This document shows, one piece after another, positions 15,577-25,346 of a stretch of DNA of 64,000 nt (position 1 is the first letter of the stretch; every line of letters starts with the position of its first letter). The stretch is from Acidobacteriota bacterium (GTDB taxonomy: Bacteria > Acidobacteriota > Blastocatellia > Pyrinomonadales > Pyrinomonadaceae): assembly GCA_003385635.1 (NCBI GenBank), contig QQUY01000001.1:1465001-1529000 (forward strand). Reading direction: 5' to 3'. The notes beneath the pieces were generated by a model. The model was not told the origin of the DNA and made no database searches. It worked only from the letters and a program-made list of their open reading frames with translations. The position numbers and the translations under genes are program-made.

Positions 15577-18171
15577 ATGGCCTTCTGTCACGAATGCGGT
15601 TCTGAAGTCAGCGAGGGCGAGGCGTTCTGCTCGATCTGCGGAATAGCCCTGCGCAATCCCCTTGTCGAAGATCTGAGATCAGAGGATACAGACGATGCGC
15701 CGTCTCAATCCGCCGAGCCGTTGCCAGATCAAGCGCCGGAGCCCGCGTCCGAAACCGGTGCCGCTGCGGCAGAATCGTCTGCCGAAACTGATGATACGGC
15801 CTCGGACTCCGATGTTGAGTCTGTCCCTGAAGATGATTTCGTGGACATCAGCGCATTGAAATCCGAGGAATCAGAGTCCGAGCCAGAGATGGAAGGTAGT
15901 TCTTCGGAAGAGTCCGTATCACGCGATACTTCCGAGCAGGAAACTCCGGTGATCGAAGAGCGTGAGGCAACGACGCCGCCGGAAATCGCAGAACCTCCTG
16001 CACCGGGTATTCTTGCTGACGACGCGGCTGAACCACAGATTCGGGAGCAGGCCCCTGAGAGCTCCGGTGCCGCGTCTGAAGTTCGGCCCGTGGACGAGGT
16101 TATCCAGACCCCTCTGGGCGGCGAGCCGGCAGTATCAGAGACATCGCAGGGAGAGGGGGACGCTAATGTTAGTCCTTCCGAGCCGGTTTCCAGGGAAACT
16201 GCGCCTGAGGAGATCCGCGAACGTTTTGGGGAGTCAACCGAACCACCGGCGGATGTAATTGCTGAATCCCGGGAAGAAACACCTCTGGAATCTGAATCGG
16301 CGACCGACGTTGAGGACGCTGCAGGATCAGAAGCACAGATTGGGGCGCCTGAAGATAGATCGGTCGGCGACGAAGAAGGATTTCTTGAGGATGCGACGCT
16401 TATAGCAATGCCGGTGTCGAAAGATGAAATTGCAAAGGCAAAGGCCGAGTTCGAGGAGGCGCAAAAAAAGAAAACATCCGCACAGGAGCCCGCATTTGAA
16501 GATGTCGAGTTGGCTTCAGATTCCGAACCTCAATCGACAGAAGAACCCGCTCAGGAACAGCCACCCGACAAGCCGGACACGGAAGCGGAAACAGTTATAG
16601 CTGCGAACAAGCCATCAGAGCCGAGTTCTCCCGTACAGGAAGCCGGGCAAGAACAGTTTCCGGCATCCGACGAGGATGTCGCGATTCATCAGGCCTCTGT
16701 GTCCGAGAACATTGAAGATGTCGAAGAGGGAAGTGAAGGGCCGAGTACGACTCCGAATATAGGCGTTGGTGACACCGACGGAAGCAAGGCTCCAAAGCTC
16801 CAACCTTTGACTGAAGGAACCGTGCTGAACAGCCGCTACGAGGTAGTACGGAAGATCGGTGGCGGGGGAATGGGTGCTGTCTACCTGGCAAGCGATAAGA
16901 ACCTTGGCGGTGTCCTGCGCGCGGTAAAGGAAATGGTCCAGTCTTATATAGAGGAGGACCAGCAGGAAAAGGCCGTTCAGGATTTCAAACGCGAGTCGAT
17001 GCTATTGACTTCTCTCGAGCATCCGTCCATCCCCACGATCTACGACTATTTCTTTGATGAGGAGGCACACCGCTTCTACCTCGTGATGAAGTACATCTCG
17101 GGAGGGGATCTCGCCGCGAGGCTTCGGTCGGCGCCGGAAGGCAAGCTTGATGAGAAGGAGGTCACCGAGTGGGCGATCCAGATCGCCGACGTGCTCGATT
17201 ATCTTCACAACCGCCAGCCGCCTATCGTTTACAGGGACCTGAAGCCGGCGAACATCATGCTCGACGGAAATTCGGGCAAGGTGATGCTCATCGATTTTGG
17301 CATCGCGCGCTGGATAAACAAGGAAGAAAAGGGTGTTACCGCGGTCGGGACGATGGGCTACGCCCCGCCCGAGCTGTTCAGCGGAAATGTGGTCCCGAGT
17401 TCAGACATCTACAGTCTCGGTTCAACCGTGTTCCACTTACTTACAGGGGCCGACCCGCAGAACAACCCTCTGCTGATCTTCGACTTTGAGAAGAATCCGA
17501 AACCCCGACAGATCAATTCCAGGCTATCGGACCAGATCGAGTCGATCCTGATGCGTGCGGTCGAGTATAAGTCAGAGAACCGGTTTACGACCGCCGCTGA
17601 ACTGCGCAACGCGCTGACGGAACACCTGTCGAACCTGAATGCGGGTTCCGTTACATACGGAAAAACCGAAACTCCGAAATCGGTGGCGTTCTCTGACCAG
17701 AATGTCTTCTGCGGATTCTGCGGCCAGAAGATCGTTGCGACAGATATGTTCTGCGCGTTTTGCGGAGCCAAACAGCCGCTTGCGCAGCCGGGGGTTCATT
17801 CGAAGGATTATGTGCCGGTCAAGCTGACAGCAAAACTTTTGATCGAAGGGACGAGCCAGCTTGATTACCCATCTTTCGATCTGGCAAAAGACGAAAACCT
17901 TGTGGGCAGACGCGATCCGATGTCCAACATCTTTCCCGAGGTCGATCTTTCTAAATATGATCCCCAGACCAAGATCTCGCGCAAGCACGCCAGGATCTTC
18001 AGAGATGGCGAGAACTACATGGTTGAGGACCTGGGTTCTTCCAACGGCACTTTGCTTTTGCCGGGATCGAATGAGTCGATCCGTCTGGCTCCCCATCAGG
18101 CACAGCCTTTATCGCACGGTGACCGCATAAAGCTTGGCGACACGATGCTGCACTTCGTGATCTCTGCCTGA
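15577..18171 (+). CDS. Ser/Thr protein kinase flanked by zinc ribbons, with C-terminal FHA domain
   Basis: 864 residues, no membrane helix. It opens with a zinc ribbon (CHECGSEVSEGEAFCSIC), followed by about 375 residues of Glu/Ser/Pro-rich, surely disordered sequence. A PKN2/PknB-like kinase domain follows: GGGGMGAVY loop near residue 428, AVKEM with the ATP lysine, YRDLKPAN near 553 (Tyr replaces the usual His of HRD, common in bacteria), DFGIARW near 575 and GTMGYAPPE. A second zinc ribbon (CGFCGQKI, then CAFCGAKQ) lies near residue 711. The FHA domain is at ~755-862, with SRKHARIF and DLGSSNGT. Most bacterial kinases of this family are membrane-anchored; this one is cytoplasmic. Confidence 0.92.
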   Translation: MAFCHECGSEVSEGEAFCSICGIALRNPLVEDLRSEDTDDAPSQSAEPLPDQAPEPASETGAAAAESSAETDDTASDSDVESVPEDDFVDISALKSEESESEPEMEGSSSEESVSRDTSEQETPVIEEREATTPPEIAEPPAPGILADDAAEPQIREQAPESSGAASEVRPVDEVIQTPLGGEPAVSETSQGEGDANVSPSEPVSRETAPEEIRERFGESTEPPADVIAESREETPLESESATDVEDAAGSEAQIGAPEDRSVGDEEGFLEDATLIAMPVSKDEIAKAKAEFEEAQKKKTSAQEPAFEDVELASDSEPQSTEEPAQEQPPDKPDTEAETVIAANKPSEPSSPVQEAGQEQFPASDEDVAIHQASVSENIEDVEEGSEGPSTTPNIGVGDTDGSKAPKLQPLTEGTVLNSRYEVVRKIGGGGMGAVYLASDKNLGGVLRAVKEMVQSYIEEDQQEKAVQDFKRESMLLTSLEHPSIPTIYDYFFDEEAHRFYLVMKYISGGDLAARLRSAPEGKLDEKEVTEWAIQIADVLDYLHNRQPPIVYRDLKPANIMLDGNSGKVMLIDFGIARWINKEEKGVTAVGTMGYAPPELFSGNVVPSSDIYSLGSTVFHLLTGADPQNNPLLIFDFEKNPKPRQINSRLSDQIESILMRAVEYKSENRFTTAAELRNALTEHLSNLNAGSVTYGKTETPKSVAFSDQNVFCGFCGQKIVATDMFCAFCGAKQPLAQPGVHSKDYVPVKLTAKLLIEGTSQLDYPSFDLAKDENLVGRRDPMSNIFPEVDLSKYDPQTKISRKHARIFRDGENYMVEDLGSSNGTLLLPGSNESIRLAPHQAQPLSHGDRIKLGDTMLHFVISA

Positions 18172-18218
18172 TCACATTCATCCGGAATTTCCCCACGGAA
18201 TGATTCTTCCTGATCTAT

Positions 18219-18767
18219 ATGGTCTCCAATAAGAAGAAGCCGCGTCCGCGGAACAGGATAAAGACCACGCGGGTCGTCGTCGGCTTTGATCCGGAAGAAC
18301 TCAAAGCTCCTTTCTTGCTCAGGTGCGGCGCACTTCTGATCGACTACATAGTGCTTATAATCGTACCTGTCATCACGCTCCTTCTTGCGAGATGGTCCGG
18401 ATACGACGGGTCGAAGCTGCTCAACAGCTCGCTCAGTAATTCCGGCTGGCTGGTGACCTTTGTTATCGCCATCTGCAATTTCCTGGTCTTGCCGGCTTTT
18501 ACAGGCCAGAGCATTGGCAAGTTGTTGACCGGGATCAAGATCGCTTCCAGAGACGGCACTACCGCGGGTTTCGGCGCTTTGGCACTCAGGCACTTCGTAG
18601 GATACCCTTCGACGCTGCTTACATTCGGGCTTGGTTTCATATGGTCGGCCCTGAGCCCATCCGGGCGGGCCCTCCACGATTACATCGCGGGAACCGTCGT
18701 CGTCTACGGCCGTAAATCGGTCTCCGAAAAGAGATACGTAAAGAAATCGGAATCCGAGAAGAAATAG
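18219..18767 (+). CDS. RDD-family membrane protein
   Basis: 182 residues with a basic N-terminus (KKKPRPRNRIK), then the RDD opening APFLLRCGALLIDYIVL, where the Arg and Asp that name the family are seen in R-x(6)-ID. Two helices follow near residues 45-60 and 80-100, then the conserved SIGKLLTGIKIASRDG and a last helix before ALHDYIAGTVVV. It ends in a charged tail of Lys, Ser and Glu. RDD proteins are small membrane proteins of mostly unknown role, some suggested as ion antiporters. It lies 48 bases after the kinase gene and could be the membrane partner of the cytoplasmic kinase. Confidence 0.85.
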   Translation: MVSNKKKPRPRNRIKTTRVVVGFDPEELKAPFLLRCGALLIDYIVLIIVPVITLLLARWSGYDGSKLLNSSLSNSGWLVTFVIAICNFLVLPAFTGQSIGKLLTGIKIASRDGTTAGFGALALRHFVGYPSTLLTFGLGFIWSALSPSGRALHDYIAGTVVVYGRKSVSEKRYVKKSESEKK

Positions 18768-18853
18768 GACGCTGCTCTTAACCGATCGACAAGACCTGTG
18801 TTATAAAAATACTTTTCGCGCTTGAGATTCTGTCCCTTCAGGACCCCTGAGAT

Positions 18854-20545
18854 ATGCCTCTTCTACGCATAAAGAACGCAGATCAGTCCACCGACACACA
18901 GCCGATAACGCGTTTGAGGACCACTATCGGAAGGTCGGCAAGGTCGGATATCTGTATTCCGGATGCATTTGCATCCAGGCTGCATGCAGAATTGCGAAAA
19001 GAGGGCGAGGGTTATTGGCTGCAGGACCTGGGTTCGGCGAACGGAACCCGCTACAACGGGACCCTCATCTCGAATCCCATTCCGGTTGTTCCCGGAGGCG
19101 AGATCCAGATCGGTGAGACCACGCTCGTTTTTGAGGACGAAGCGATCGAGGAGAGCAAGAATGCAACACTGATCGCCGACAGCACGCAGTCGCTGGATCC
19201 CTCGATGACGATCTCGTTTGCGAGAAAGAAAAATCCCACTGCCGAGATCCTCGAGTCGCAATTCTCCTCAAGGACCGACCTCCTCGGTCTTATCAGTAAG
19301 GTAGGCGTCGCCCTACTTTCCTCGACAGGGCTGGAAGAAACCTTGAACCAGGTGGCTTCCCTTGTTTTTGAGGCCGTTCCGGCCGATCGTGTGGTGATCA
19401 TGCTTCGCGACGAGGAAAGCGCTCAGGAAGACGGAATGAAGATCGCCGTTGCCCGCGAGCGGGAAAAGACCGACCAACTAACGGAAGTTCGGATCAGTAC
19501 GACCGTAATGGAAGAGGTCATGGTGAACGGAAAGTCGGTCCTGACCTCGGACGCCCAGCACGATCCAAAGTTCGCAAGCCAGACGATGGCTCTCTTGGGG
19601 GTTCGTTCGGTTCTCGCCGTGCCCTTGAGCGTTTCCGACAAGGATGTCTTCGGGATCATTTACGCCGATTCTCCGACCTACGAGAACACATTTACGGAAG
19701 AGCACCTGAACATCCTTACAACACTTGCCTCTGTTGCATCCATTCGTGTTGAGAATGCTACGCTGACAGAAGAGCGGATCGAACGGGAAAGGATGGAACG
19801 GGAGCTCGAACTCGCCACAGAGATCCAGCAGCGGTTCCAGCCTTCCGCACCGCCGCAGATGGATTCGTATGAGCTTCAGGGCATCTCCTTTGCCTGCTAT
19901 GAGATAGGCGGCGATTATTATGACTTTATCCCGCGCCACAACGGGAACATGCTGATCGCTCTTGGTGACGTGTCAGGAAAGGGAACTGCCGCCGCATTGC
20001 TGATGTCGTCGCTTCACGCCGCGATACACGCACAGACGATGGCGAGAAGTGCGCTCCCGGATATGGTGTCCGCCGTCAACGAATACCTTGCGAGCAATAC
20101 TCCTTCGAACCGATTCATCACGTTCTTTGTCGGTGAACTTGATCCCGAATCGGGAGAAATGATCTACATTAACGCGGGCCACAATCCCCCCCTTGTCGGG
20201 CGATCCGACGGGGGAGTCGAGGAGCTTGCCTCGGGTGGATTCCCGCTTGGGATCATGCCCGGAGCGGATTTTGAGGTCGGAAGCATCAAGCTGGAAGAAG
20301 GCGAGGCTATAATCGTCTTCTCCGACGGTGTTTCCGAGGCGGAGAACAACGAAGGTGAGGAATTCGGGATTGACCGGCTCTCTGCCGTTGTCAAAAAACA
20401 CATCTCGCGTTCCGCCTCGGGCCTCAGGGACAAGATAGAATCCTCTCTTTCTGCCTTTACAGGGACCGCTCCTGCCAACGACGACATCACGCTGGTGATC
20501 GTCAAACGAAAACACGCCGAAGCGGGAGTCTCGGCAACCGCGTAG
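18854..20545 (+). CDS. FHA-GAF-PP2C (RsbU/SpoIIE-type) phosphatase
   Basis: 563 residues. The FHA domain is at ~5-95 (TIGRSARSDI, SRLHAEL, DLGSANGT). A GAF domain lies at ~140-305. A short coiled coil (ERIERERMERELELATEIQ) leads into a PP2C/SpoIIE phosphatase domain at ~325-555, with GGDYYDF, LGDVSGKG, NAGHNPP, FSDGVSEA and NDDITLV, all metal ligands present. Enzymes of this design dephosphorylate anti-anti-sigma factors or other phosphoproteins. The FHA domain matches the two FHA proteins upstream, so it is the natural opposing enzyme of the kinase. Cytoplasmic. Confidence 0.92.
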   Translation: MPLLRIKNADQSTDTQPITRLRTTIGRSARSDICIPDAFASRLHAELRKEGEGYWLQDLGSANGTRYNGTLISNPIPVVPGGEIQIGETTLVFEDEAIEESKNATLIADSTQSLDPSMTISFARKKNPTAEILESQFSSRTDLLGLISKVGVALLSSTGLEETLNQVASLVFEAVPADRVVIMLRDEESAQEDGMKIAVAREREKTDQLTEVRISTTVMEEVMVNGKSVLTSDAQHDPKFASQTMALLGVRSVLAVPLSVSDKDVFGIIYADSPTYENTFTEEHLNILTTLASVASIRVENATLTEERIERERMERELELATEIQQRFQPSAPPQMDSYELQGISFACYEIGGDYYDFIPRHNGNMLIALGDVSGKGTAAALLMSSLHAAIHAQTMARSALPDMVSAVNEYLASNTPSNRFITFFVGELDPESGEMIYINAGHNPPLVGRSDGGVEELASGGFPLGIMPGADFEVGSIKLEEGEAIIVFSDGVSEAENNEGEEFGIDRLSAVVKKHISRSASGLRDKIESSLSAFTGTAPANDDITLVIVKRKHAEAGVSATA

Positions 20546-20643
20546 TTAGGGTTAAATACTGTTAAAACCTGTTGACCAACCGGGCGGTTGTGTCCTATTA
20601 TTGGGGTTGGCGGATCCTCACTCACCTTTCCGCGAATCCCTCC

Positions 20644-22449
20644 ATGGCCTCCAAAAAGCGATTCATAAGCCTGAAGTACATCGTTACCCTGACACTTGTG
20701 TTTGTAGGGATGGTACCTCTTTTGATTACGGGTTGGTTCCTTTCCGAAGGAAGCGCCCGTGAACTTCGTTCCGCGGAAGGCAGGTATCAGACCCAGCTTG
20801 TACAGGACAAAGCGCGGCAGATCGAGTTGTTCGGGCAAAGTTATGTTGAACTGGTCCGAAGCTTCGCCAAAGCACTAGAGATCGCCGACAACGAGGCGCT
20901 TCTTTCGTCCGTTGAGACCCAAAAGGAGCTTGGGGCCACACTCGAGGAAAGACCGCAGCTTCTCGCGCTCATTATCAAGCCGGTTTCCGGAGAATCCCTC
21001 TCGGCATTCAGGTCAGAGCTGATCGACCGCGGAGAGATCGAGCGGCTGTCTGAAACTGCTTTGGGAGACATTTCCGATTCGCCGATGTCCATCGGCCAGC
21101 CGACAATGATCCCAAGGACCGGCGAGGTTGTTTTTACGATCGCGATACCAGTCGTCAATGACGGGGAACTTTCGGCGGCCGTTGTTGCGATCGTCTCTCT
21201 GGACTCGATCTCGACCATTGCCTCGGAAAGACCCGTGAGCGAGGCAGAGCTGTGGGATGCGGGTCTCCCGATCATATTCGTGGTGGATGAGGCCGGGAAG
21301 CCGATCTATCATCCGAATTCCGCGGTGCTTTCAAGCAGGCGACCGCTCATCGACATCAGGATCGTGAGCGAATGGCTTGAGACCAGAGACCAGATCCAGT
21401 CGGCCCTTCTGCCCTTTAATGTCGAACGTGATGCGGTAGGCCATGACATGATCGGCGCCTACTCGACAGCAAGCATCTTTGACCAACTGAAGTTCGGGGT
21501 GATCGTAATGCAGGAAGAGAGCAAGGCCCTCGCGTCAGTCGGCGAAATGCGACGCCAGACGTGGCTTATAAGTCTTGCTTTTGCTCTTATCGCACTGCTG
21601 CTGGGTCTTTTTTCTGCACGCCAGCTTTCGCTTCCGATTCTCAATCTCGTATCGGTAGCACAGAAGATCGCGTCCGGGGATCTCTCAACGAGGATCGAGA
21701 CGAAAAGTATCACTGAGATCGGTACGCTCGGCGAGGCCTTCAACACGATGAGCGACGAACTCGAGGAGCACATCGCAAAGCTTGCGAAGGCCGCCAAAGA
21801 GAACAAGGAACTCTTCGTTGGAACCGTCAAAGCCCTTGCCGCCGCAATCGACGGAAAGGACCGCTACACACGAGGCCATTCGGAACGCGTTTCTCGAGTT
21901 TCCGTCGCTATTGGTCAAAGGCTCCAGATGGATGAAGAAGAGCTCGAAAAGCTCCGGATCAGCGCACTTCTCCACGATGTCGGCAAGATCGGTATAGACG
22001 ACTCGATACTTAAGAAACCGGCGGCCCTCACTGCTGAGGAGTACGAGATCATGAAGACTCATCCTCAGCAGGGTTACAAGATCATGAAGAACATCCCTGC
22101 GATGAAAGACTTTCTCCCGGGAATGTACATGCATCACGAAATGGTCAATGGCGAGGGCTATCCCCAAGGGTTGAAGGATGAACAGATCCCTCTTCAGGCG
22201 AAGATCGTTTCGGTTGCCGACACCTTTGACGCGATGACGATTGACCGGCCTTATTCGAAAGGCATGGCCCTCGGCGAAGCGCTCGACAAGATCGAGTCTT
22301 TCGTCGGCTCCCGCTACGATCCGGATGTCGTCTCTGCGCTTAGGCAGGCGTGCGAGGACGGCCAGATCGGTGTCGGCCGCGTGAAGTTGAAGAAGTTTGC
22401 CGAAAAGCCTTCGAACAGCGAAGGCTCTTCTGCCAAGCGGGTCGCCTGA
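20644..22449 (+). CDS. membrane sensor with HAMP and HD-GYP domains
   Basis: 601 residues from the ATG of MASKKRFISL; an in-frame TTG at 20572 is weaker. A helix at ~11-33 is followed by a periplasmic sensor (Cache-like) of ~270 residues, a second helix near 305-327 (LISLAFALIALLLGLFSA), a HAMP domain to ~380 and an HD-GYP domain from ~395. Catalytic motifs are HSERVSRV, LHDVGKIG (near 443), HPQQG, HHE and GEGYP, so it is probably an active cyclic-di-GMP phosphodiesterase. It lies 98 bases after the phosphatase gene and couples an external signal to second-messenger breakdown. Confidence 0.92.
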   Translation: MASKKRFISLKYIVTLTLVFVGMVPLLITGWFLSEGSARELRSAEGRYQTQLVQDKARQIELFGQSYVELVRSFAKALEIADNEALLSSVETQKELGATLEERPQLLALIIKPVSGESLSAFRSELIDRGEIERLSETALGDISDSPMSIGQPTMIPRTGEVVFTIAIPVVNDGELSAAVVAIVSLDSISTIASERPVSEAELWDAGLPIIFVVDEAGKPIYHPNSAVLSSRRPLIDIRIVSEWLETRDQIQSALLPFNVERDAVGHDMIGAYSTASIFDQLKFGVIVMQEESKALASVGEMRRQTWLISLAFALIALLLGLFSARQLSLPILNLVSVAQKIASGDLSTRIETKSITEIGTLGEAFNTMSDELEEHIAKLAKAAKENKELFVGTVKALAAAIDGKDRYTRGHSERVSRVSVAIGQRLQMDEEELEKLRISALLHDVGKIGIDDSILKKPAALTAEEYEIMKTHPQQGYKIMKNIPAMKDFLPGMYMHHEMVNGEGYPQGLKDEQIPLQAKIVSVADTFDAMTIDRPYSKGMALGEALDKIESFVGSRYDPDVVSALRQACEDGQIGVGRVKLKKFAEKPSNSEGSSAKRVA

Positions 22450-22525
22450 TCCGCTGTACGAGAATCCGCTTGTCCTTAAGCGGGTACTGATCGAAAGACA
22501 ACAACACTCAAGTAGAGAATTTCCA

Positions 22526-24157
22526 ATGAGGAATCCTGAAGAGGCCTGGCAGGTTGACGTTAACGGTCAGGTCTACGACACGACATTCGGAGAATTGCCG
22601 ACCTGGATCGCCGACAATGCTCTGCTCGAGACCGACAAGGTCCGAAGGGGTGAGCTGCGTTGGCTGGAGGCCGGAAAGGTACCTGCTCTCGTCCCTTTCT
22701 TCAACGCAAAGGCCGAGGGAAGAGAATTGCCCGGGGTCTCGGTGACTACGACGGTCGCCGAAACACCTTCTGATCGGGAGGCGGTTCCTGAACAACAAGA
22801 GGCTGATGTCCACGGAACGTGGCAGAACAATGAAAACGATCAAGAAATGACTTCTGCCCCCGCCACGGAAGCTGTCGCCGTTCCGAATCAGGGATTCTGC
22901 AGTATTCATAAGGAAGTACCCTCGAAGTACGTTTGTTCCGCTTGTCATCACCCTTTCTGCGGAGAATGTCCGGAAGGGTTCGGCGCAAACGTAAGGATCT
23001 GCCCATATTGCGGTGCAATGTGCAAGGACGCCGCCCAGGCGGCTATGGAGGATCAGGAAGAACGCCAGTTCAGGGCAGACATCGCGGCTGGCTTCGGATT
23101 TGACGATTTCGGCAAGGCCATCTCCTATCCCTTCAAGTACAAGTCAAGCCTCGTGATAGGCGGGTTCCTCTTCGCTATCCTGACCATCGGTCAGAGCGCG
23201 GGCTCGATGGGAAGCATTTTCCTGATTGCAGCGGCGTTGTTCTGCTTTATGATGGCCAACGCGCTCACATTCGGAGTGCTGGCGCACACAGTGAACGACT
23301 TCTCCCAGGGAAAGATAGGCAAGGATTTCATGCCGAGCTTCGATGACTTTTCCCTATGGGAGGACGTCGTTCATCCCTTTTTCCTCAGCGTTGCGGTCTA
23401 TGCATCTTCGTTCGGACTATTGATCCTGCTTGTCGTCGGAATGGTGTGGTACGCCTGGAGCACGTTCTCCCAGGCTATAAGCCCGGGCGGCGACCCTGCG
23501 ATGGCTATGCTTGCGGAAGACGAAGGGCAGACTCCCGCACATCTCCAGGAGATCATGCGAAAGGCTCGCGAGCAGAACGAGATGCTTGGCGAGACCGAGG
23601 TGGGCGAGGACGGGCTGACGGATCTTCAGCGATCGACACTGGAAGAAGAGGCTGAGTTCATGCGGCTCAACGAGATGGCCGAGAACTACCGCGGTCAGCA
23701 GCTCGAATCTGTCGTTGGGCCCACTCCTGAACAGCAGGAGGCACAGCTTCATGCCGCGGTGATGCAGTTTATACGGGTCGCCGGGGCTTTCATAATCCTT
23801 GCCGGACTCGCATTCTTCTGGGGAATCTTCTATTTTCCGGCGGCGTGCGCCGTTGCGGGATATACACGGTCTTTCACTGCAACGATCAATCCGCTGGTCG
23901 GTCTTGATACGATCCGGCACCTTGGCGTCGACTACCTGAAGATTCTCGTTATGGTGTTTCTGATCTCGATAGCTTCCGGAATCGTCGGGATGATACTCGG
24001 TATGATCTTCTTTCCCTTCGACCTTCCGGCCTTCGGGAATCTACCGGCAAAATTTTTCGGCGGTTTCGTGACTTTCTACTTTTCTGTAGTCTTTTCCGTG
24101 ACCCTCGGATACGCACTCTACAAGAATTCCGAAAAGCTTGGCTTCTACAGGAGTTAG
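22526..24157 (+). CDS. GYF-like / zinc-finger / YIP1-like multi-pass membrane protein
   Basis: 543 residues from the ATG of MRNPEEAWQ; an earlier in-frame ATG at 22397 lies inside the HD-GYP gene. The first ~60 residues look like a GYF_2-type module (WQVDVNGQVYDTTFGEL, then WIADNALLETDKVRRGE). A disordered stretch follows, then a cysteine cluster at ~123-170 of B-box/zinc-finger type (CSIHK, CSACHHPFCGEC, CPYCGAMC). From ~195 there are six or so hydrophobic segments resembling the YIP1 family, with a long polar coiled insert at ~310-400. I know no characterised homologue. It closes the signalling island and ends at a strong terminator. Confidence 0.75.
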   Translation: MRNPEEAWQVDVNGQVYDTTFGELPTWIADNALLETDKVRRGELRWLEAGKVPALVPFFNAKAEGRELPGVSVTTTVAETPSDREAVPEQQEADVHGTWQNNENDQEMTSAPATEAVAVPNQGFCSIHKEVPSKYVCSACHHPFCGECPEGFGANVRICPYCGAMCKDAAQAAMEDQEERQFRADIAAGFGFDDFGKAISYPFKYKSSLVIGGFLFAILTIGQSAGSMGSIFLIAAALFCFMMANALTFGVLAHTVNDFSQGKIGKDFMPSFDDFSLWEDVVHPFFLSVAVYASSFGLLILLVVGMVWYAWSTFSQAISPGGDPAMAMLAEDEGQTPAHLQEIMRKAREQNEMLGETEVGEDGLTDLQRSTLEEEAEFMRLNEMAENYRGQQLESVVGPTPEQQEAQLHAAVMQFIRVAGAFIILAGLAFFWGIFYFPAACAVAGYTRSFTATINPLVGLDTIRHLGVDYLKILVMVFLISIASGIVGMILGMIFFPFDLPAFGNLPAKFFGGFVTFYFSVVFSVTLGYALYKNSEKLGFYRS

Positions 24158-24176
24158 CTCGGGCAAGGGTTGGTTT

Positions 24177-24207
24177 GCCGCCGGCGATTCGCTCGTCGGC
24201 GGCTTTT
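24177..24207 (+). terminator. intrinsic terminator of the signalling island
   Basis: GCCGCCGGCGA pairs with TCGTCGGCGGC (11 bp, one G-U), with a 5-base loop and TTTT after it, 20 bases past the stop codon. Confidence 0.85.
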
Positions 24208-24311
24208 CGTATTGCGCGACCGTTTGTTCGCGCTTTGGCTCGTGTCTATAATCTTAAGTTTACGATTTTAAGGCAGTATCCGGCGCGAATCCGCTTTGGA
24301 TAGGGTAGTTT

Positions 24312-25346
24312 ATGGCTTTTTGGCGAAGGAAGAGTAAAGAAGACAAGTTTTCTTCATCCGTTCTGGGCCTCGACAAGTCGCTCGAGGAACTCAAGGCGGA
24401 AGAGGAACGGGTCGAAAAGGAATTTGGTGTCCGGTTTAACAAGGCAATTGCCAAGACCCGCGACTCTATAAACAGCCGGCTGGACACCGTTTTTGAGAAC
24501 CGGAAAAAGATCGACGAGGCATTTCTTGAAGAGCTTGAGGAGATGCTCATCTCGACCGATATTGGCGTTTCCACCACGTTCGAGATCATCGAGGCGGTCA
24601 GAAAGGGAGTTTCAAGGGACGAGATCCGTGATCTGGAAGCTCTGAAGTCAGCAATCAAAGGAGAACTTCTGACCATTCTTGGCGGCGTGGGGAATCACGG
24701 AGTAGGATCTGAGACGGAAGCGCCGAAGAGCGTCACCCCTTATGTGCTGATGGTAGTCGGTGTCAATGGAGTCGGTAAAACGACGACAATCGGCAAGCTC
24801 GCTCAGAGGATCAAACAGGAACAGAACGAGGTGATGATCTGTGCTGCTGACACCTTCCGCGCAGCAGCGTCCGAACAGCTTGAGATATGGTCCGAAAGGG
24901 CCGGCGTGCCGATCATTCAGCAAAAACAAGGCACCGATCCGGCTGCCGTTCTTTTTGACGCACTTAAATCTGCGAAAGCAAAGAAGGCCGATGTACTCAT
25001 CGTAGACACCGCGGGAAGGCTTCACAACAAATCAAACCTGATGGCAGAGCTTGAAAAAATGAAGCGGGTTGCTTCGAGAGAGGTGGAAGAAGCGCCTCAT
25101 GAGACCCTGCTCGTGATTGACGCCGTGACCGGCCAAAACGGTCTCGAACAGGCAAGACAGTTCACCAAGGTCGCAGACGTTACCGGGATCGTTCTTACGA
25201 AACTTGACGGTACTGCTAAAGGCGGGATTGCAGTCGCCATCTCGAAAGAACTGGATCTGCCAATCCGCTACGTTGGTATCGGCGAGAAAGCCGACGACCT
25301 CATGGTCTTTGATCCCGAAGACTACGTAAACGGCCTTTTTGCATAG
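24312..25346 (+). CDS. ftsY: signal recognition particle receptor FtsY
   Basis: 344 residues. A short acidic/basic helical N-terminus ([16 protein letters not shown]) stands in place of the long A domain of E. coli. The N domain runs to ~115 and the GTPase G domain follows: [10 protein letters not shown] (G1), [20 protein letters not shown] (G3), [10 protein letters not shown] (G4/G5). FtsY docks ribosome-nascent chain-SRP complexes on the membrane for co-translational insertion. Start ATG at 24312 follows GGGTAG. The stop codon overlaps the start region of ribD by 8 bases. Confidence 0.96.
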   Translation: MAFWRRKSKEDKFSSSVLGLDKSLEELKAEEERVEKEFGVRFNKAIAKTRDSINSRLDTVFENRKKIDEAFLEELEEMLISTDIGVSTTFEIIEAVRKGVSRDEIRDLEALKSAIKGELLTILGGVGNHGVGSETEAPKSVTPYVLMVVGVNGVGKTTTIGKLAQRIKQEQNEVMICAADTFRAAASEQLEIWSERAGVPIIQQKQGTDPAAVLFDALKSAKAKKADVLIVDTAGRLHNKSNLMAELEKMKRVASREVEEAPHETLLVIDAVTGQNGLEQARQFTKVADVTGIVLTKLDGTAKGGIAVAISKELDLPIRYVGIGEKADDLMVFDPEDYVNGLFA

